Source: Holophagales bacterium (lineage in GTDB: Bacteria; Acidobacteriota; Thermoanaerobaculia; Multivoradales; Multivoraceae). Taken from it: a stretch of 64,000 bases of DNA. Position numbers and translations under genes: made by a program. Numbering within the stretch: position 1 is the stretch's first letter; every line of letters begins with the position of its first letter. A model generated the notes under the pieces. It did not search any database and was not told the DNA's origin. It saw only the letters and a list, made by a program, of their open reading frames with translations. Below are positions 62,663 through 64,000 of the stretch, in pieces. The DNA is taken from NCBI GenBank assembly GCA_009843505.1, contig VYDI01000022.1:1-64000 (forward strand), given 5' to 3'.

Positions 62663-64000
62663 CTACTCGCCGCCGCTGACCGTGCCTTCGCCGGCGTCGC
62701 TATCCGCGCCCTGACGCTGCTGCCGGCGGTACCGGCGGAAGATGTCGCCCTGCTCCTCTTCGCTGAGCGAGTCCCAGTCGACTCCGAAACGCTCCTTGAT
62801 GGTCTTCCTGAACTCCTCGCGGTTGAACCGCTGCTGACTCAGGAAGCCCGTGTTCGACGGGTTGTACCCGGGCTCGGCGTCGGCGTAGGAGACGAAGCCG
62901 AACATCATCTCGGCCGTGGTCGGGCCGCCGTAGACGACCGTCTTGGTGGGATCCGGGTTCGCCGGATTGTCCGCCGAGTTGTCCCAGGTCATCGTCAGCT
63001 CGATCTCGGTGCCGGCCGGGATCTTCTTGCCGCCCGCCGGGTACTTGTAGTGCGTCTGCCAGTTGAAGTCGTACCGCGGCACGTCGAGCAGAACCTCTTC
63101 GGTGCCGTCCGGGTACTTCGCCAGGTAGTGGGCCGACTTGCCCCGCAGGTGCATGTGCGGGGTGTAGCCGAGCAGCAGCGCGTCGCGGTCGAACTTCGCC
63201 GTCGTCGTGGCCACGTAGTTCGCGTCGCCGGGCGGAATCTCGAAGTCGAACTTGCCCATCGACTTGCTCTGCATCACGTGGTCCGGCTTGTAGTCCTTGG
63301 GGTAGAAGCGAAGCGCCACCGAGGAACGGTCCCAGGTGCCGGTACCCGGCCCGGGCTCCTTGTGGTAGTGCATGTTCCAGCGGATCGTGGTGCCCGGCTT
63401 GACCAGGGTGCCGAAGCCGTCGTGGTGAACCGTCGGGTCGTTGCCCGGAGCGATGCCGCCAAACGGACGCGCGATGATGTGATGTACCACCGGGCCGCCC
63501 GGACGGAACTCGACCGCCTTGATCCAGCGCGGCTCGGGCAGCATCTCCTCCGTGATCACGGTCTCGAAGTTGACGTACTGGTCGCGGACGTCATCCTCGA
63601 CGAAGAAGTCCTGACCCATGTCCATGACCAGGTCCGGCTCGCCGATCGTCCAGCCGTCGCTGCGTTCCCACACCTTGGCCGGCGGCGCATCGGCCGCGTT
63701 GCCCATCGGCGCTCCGCCCTTGGCCCAGGCGATCAGCGTGGCCTTGTGCTCGTCCGACAGCGAGCGCTCGTTCTCGAACACGCCGTGGTGTCGCGGCGCC
63801 GCATGCCAGGGCGGCATCAGACCGGATTCGACCTGGCGGGCGATCGAACGCGCCCAGGGCCGCGTCTCTTGGTAGCTGGTGAACGCCATCGGCGCCACCA
63901 TGCCGCCCAGGTTTGCACCGTTCGGGCGGTGACAGACCTGGCAGTTCTGCTCCAGGATGTTCTGCACTTCGCCGTAGTACGTCGGCGTGGCTGTCGGAGC
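62663..64000 (-). CDS. Cytochrome c / copper type II monooxygenase-like protein, N-terminus cut by window edge
   Basis: The reading frame is open from the window edge (residues before TYYGEVQNILEQNC) to the stop at 62663, about 445 visible residues. A heme-binding CQVCH with KAxAFTSYQET-type flanks starts a cytochrome c domain (METHIONINE ligand probably in MVAPM). It is followed by a domain with WIKAVEFRPGGPVVHHIIARPFG, NMHYHKEPG and LLGYTPHMHLRGKSAHY, the His clusters of copper type II, ascorbate-dependent monooxygenase C-domain-like proteins (PHM/DBH superfamily). The C-terminus is a charged, Gln-rich tail. The combination occurs in Acidobacteriota as secreted oxidases of unknown substrate. 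Confidence 0.82.
   Translation of the reverse strand, partial: APTATPTYYGEVQNILEQNCQVCHRPNGANLGGMVAPMAFTSYQETRPWARSIARQVESGLMPPWHAAPRHHGVFENERSLSDEHKATLIAWAKGGAPMGNAADAPPAKVWERSDGWTIGEPDLVMDMGQDFFVEDDVRDQYVNFETVITEEMLPEPRWIKAVEFRPGGPVVHHIIARPFGGIAPGNDPTVHHDGFGTLVKPGTTIRWNMHYHKEPGPGTGTWDRSSVALRFYPKDYKPDHVMQSKSMGKFDFEIPPGDANYVATTTAKFDRDALLLGYTPHMHLRGKSAHYLAKYPDGTEEVLLDVPRYDFNWQTHYKYPAGGKKIPAGTEIELTMTWDNSADNPANPDPTKTVVYGGPTTAEMMFGFVSYADAEPGYNPSNTGFLSQQRFNREEFRKTIKERFGVDWDSLSEEEQGDIFRRYRRQQRQGADSDAGEGTVSGGE

Overview
The window is a GC-rich, gene-dense bacterial chromosome segment. It shows about 42 protein genes and no rRNA, tRNA, CRISPR array, phage or insertion sequence that I could recognise. 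The gene content suggests an Acidobacteriota-like, probably aerobic and respiratory, free-living or host-associated Gram-negative bacterium. Clues are an Oar-type TonB receptor next to a VWFA-related protein, a cytochrome c/copper monooxygenase, Tat-exported flavoproteins, an alternative-complex-III-like quinol module and a heptose-based surface glycan locus. This placement is an inference from gene families, not a phylogeny.

Layout. 1-5.2 kb: a truncated DUF5916/CBM9-like outer membrane protein diverging from a DUF3500 protein, a TIM-barrel amidohydrolase and an exported PHP-type metallohydrolase. 5.2-11.8 kb: an acyl-CoA dehydrogenase diverging from a large TonB receptor, followed by a terminator and a VWFA-related exported protein. 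11.8-24.1 kb, minus strand: one tightly packed series running acyl-CoA synthetase, carboxyltransferase, biotin carboxylase/BCCP, enoyl-CoA hydratase and GST, then a quinol-oxidoreductase module of pentaheme cytochrome, molybdopterin-type protein, 4Fe-4S protein, NrfD and DUF3341. 24.1-34.2 kb: an MBL-fold hydrolase, DUF4160, and a sugar-nucleotide/glycan cluster that includes a heptose guanylyltransferase-phosphatase fusion. 34.3-40.2 kb: three amine-oxidising flavoproteins. 40.3-46.6 kb: a glycan export operon (alkaline-phosphatase-superfamily lipoprotein, GT2, flippase, GT-C) converging on a methyltransferase.

46.9-51.5 kb is the most unusual part. A broken squalene-hopene cyclase overlaps (ATGA) a gene that fuses an N-terminal GPP34/GOLPH3-like domain to a complete cytochrome P450. 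A PAPS-type sulfotransferase follows. Together they look like a triterpenoid oxidation and sulfation locus. As read here, the cyclase has lost two internal segments, including the catalytic DXDD region.

51.5-53.6 kb is a BtuB-like receptor under a cobalamin riboswitch. 53.7-62.5 kb is a complete recC-recB-recD operon with overlapping start/stop codons. The right edge holds a truncated cytochrome c/copper type II monooxygenase-like protein.

Translational coupling through ATGA or GTGA overlaps is pervasive. A small set of genes lacks a Shine-Dalgarno but has a TANNNT hexamer 5-8 nt before the start codon, suggesting leaderless transcripts. A dispersed hairpin repeat sharing a TGGGTGCGCCGGC core occurs three times, always between genes.
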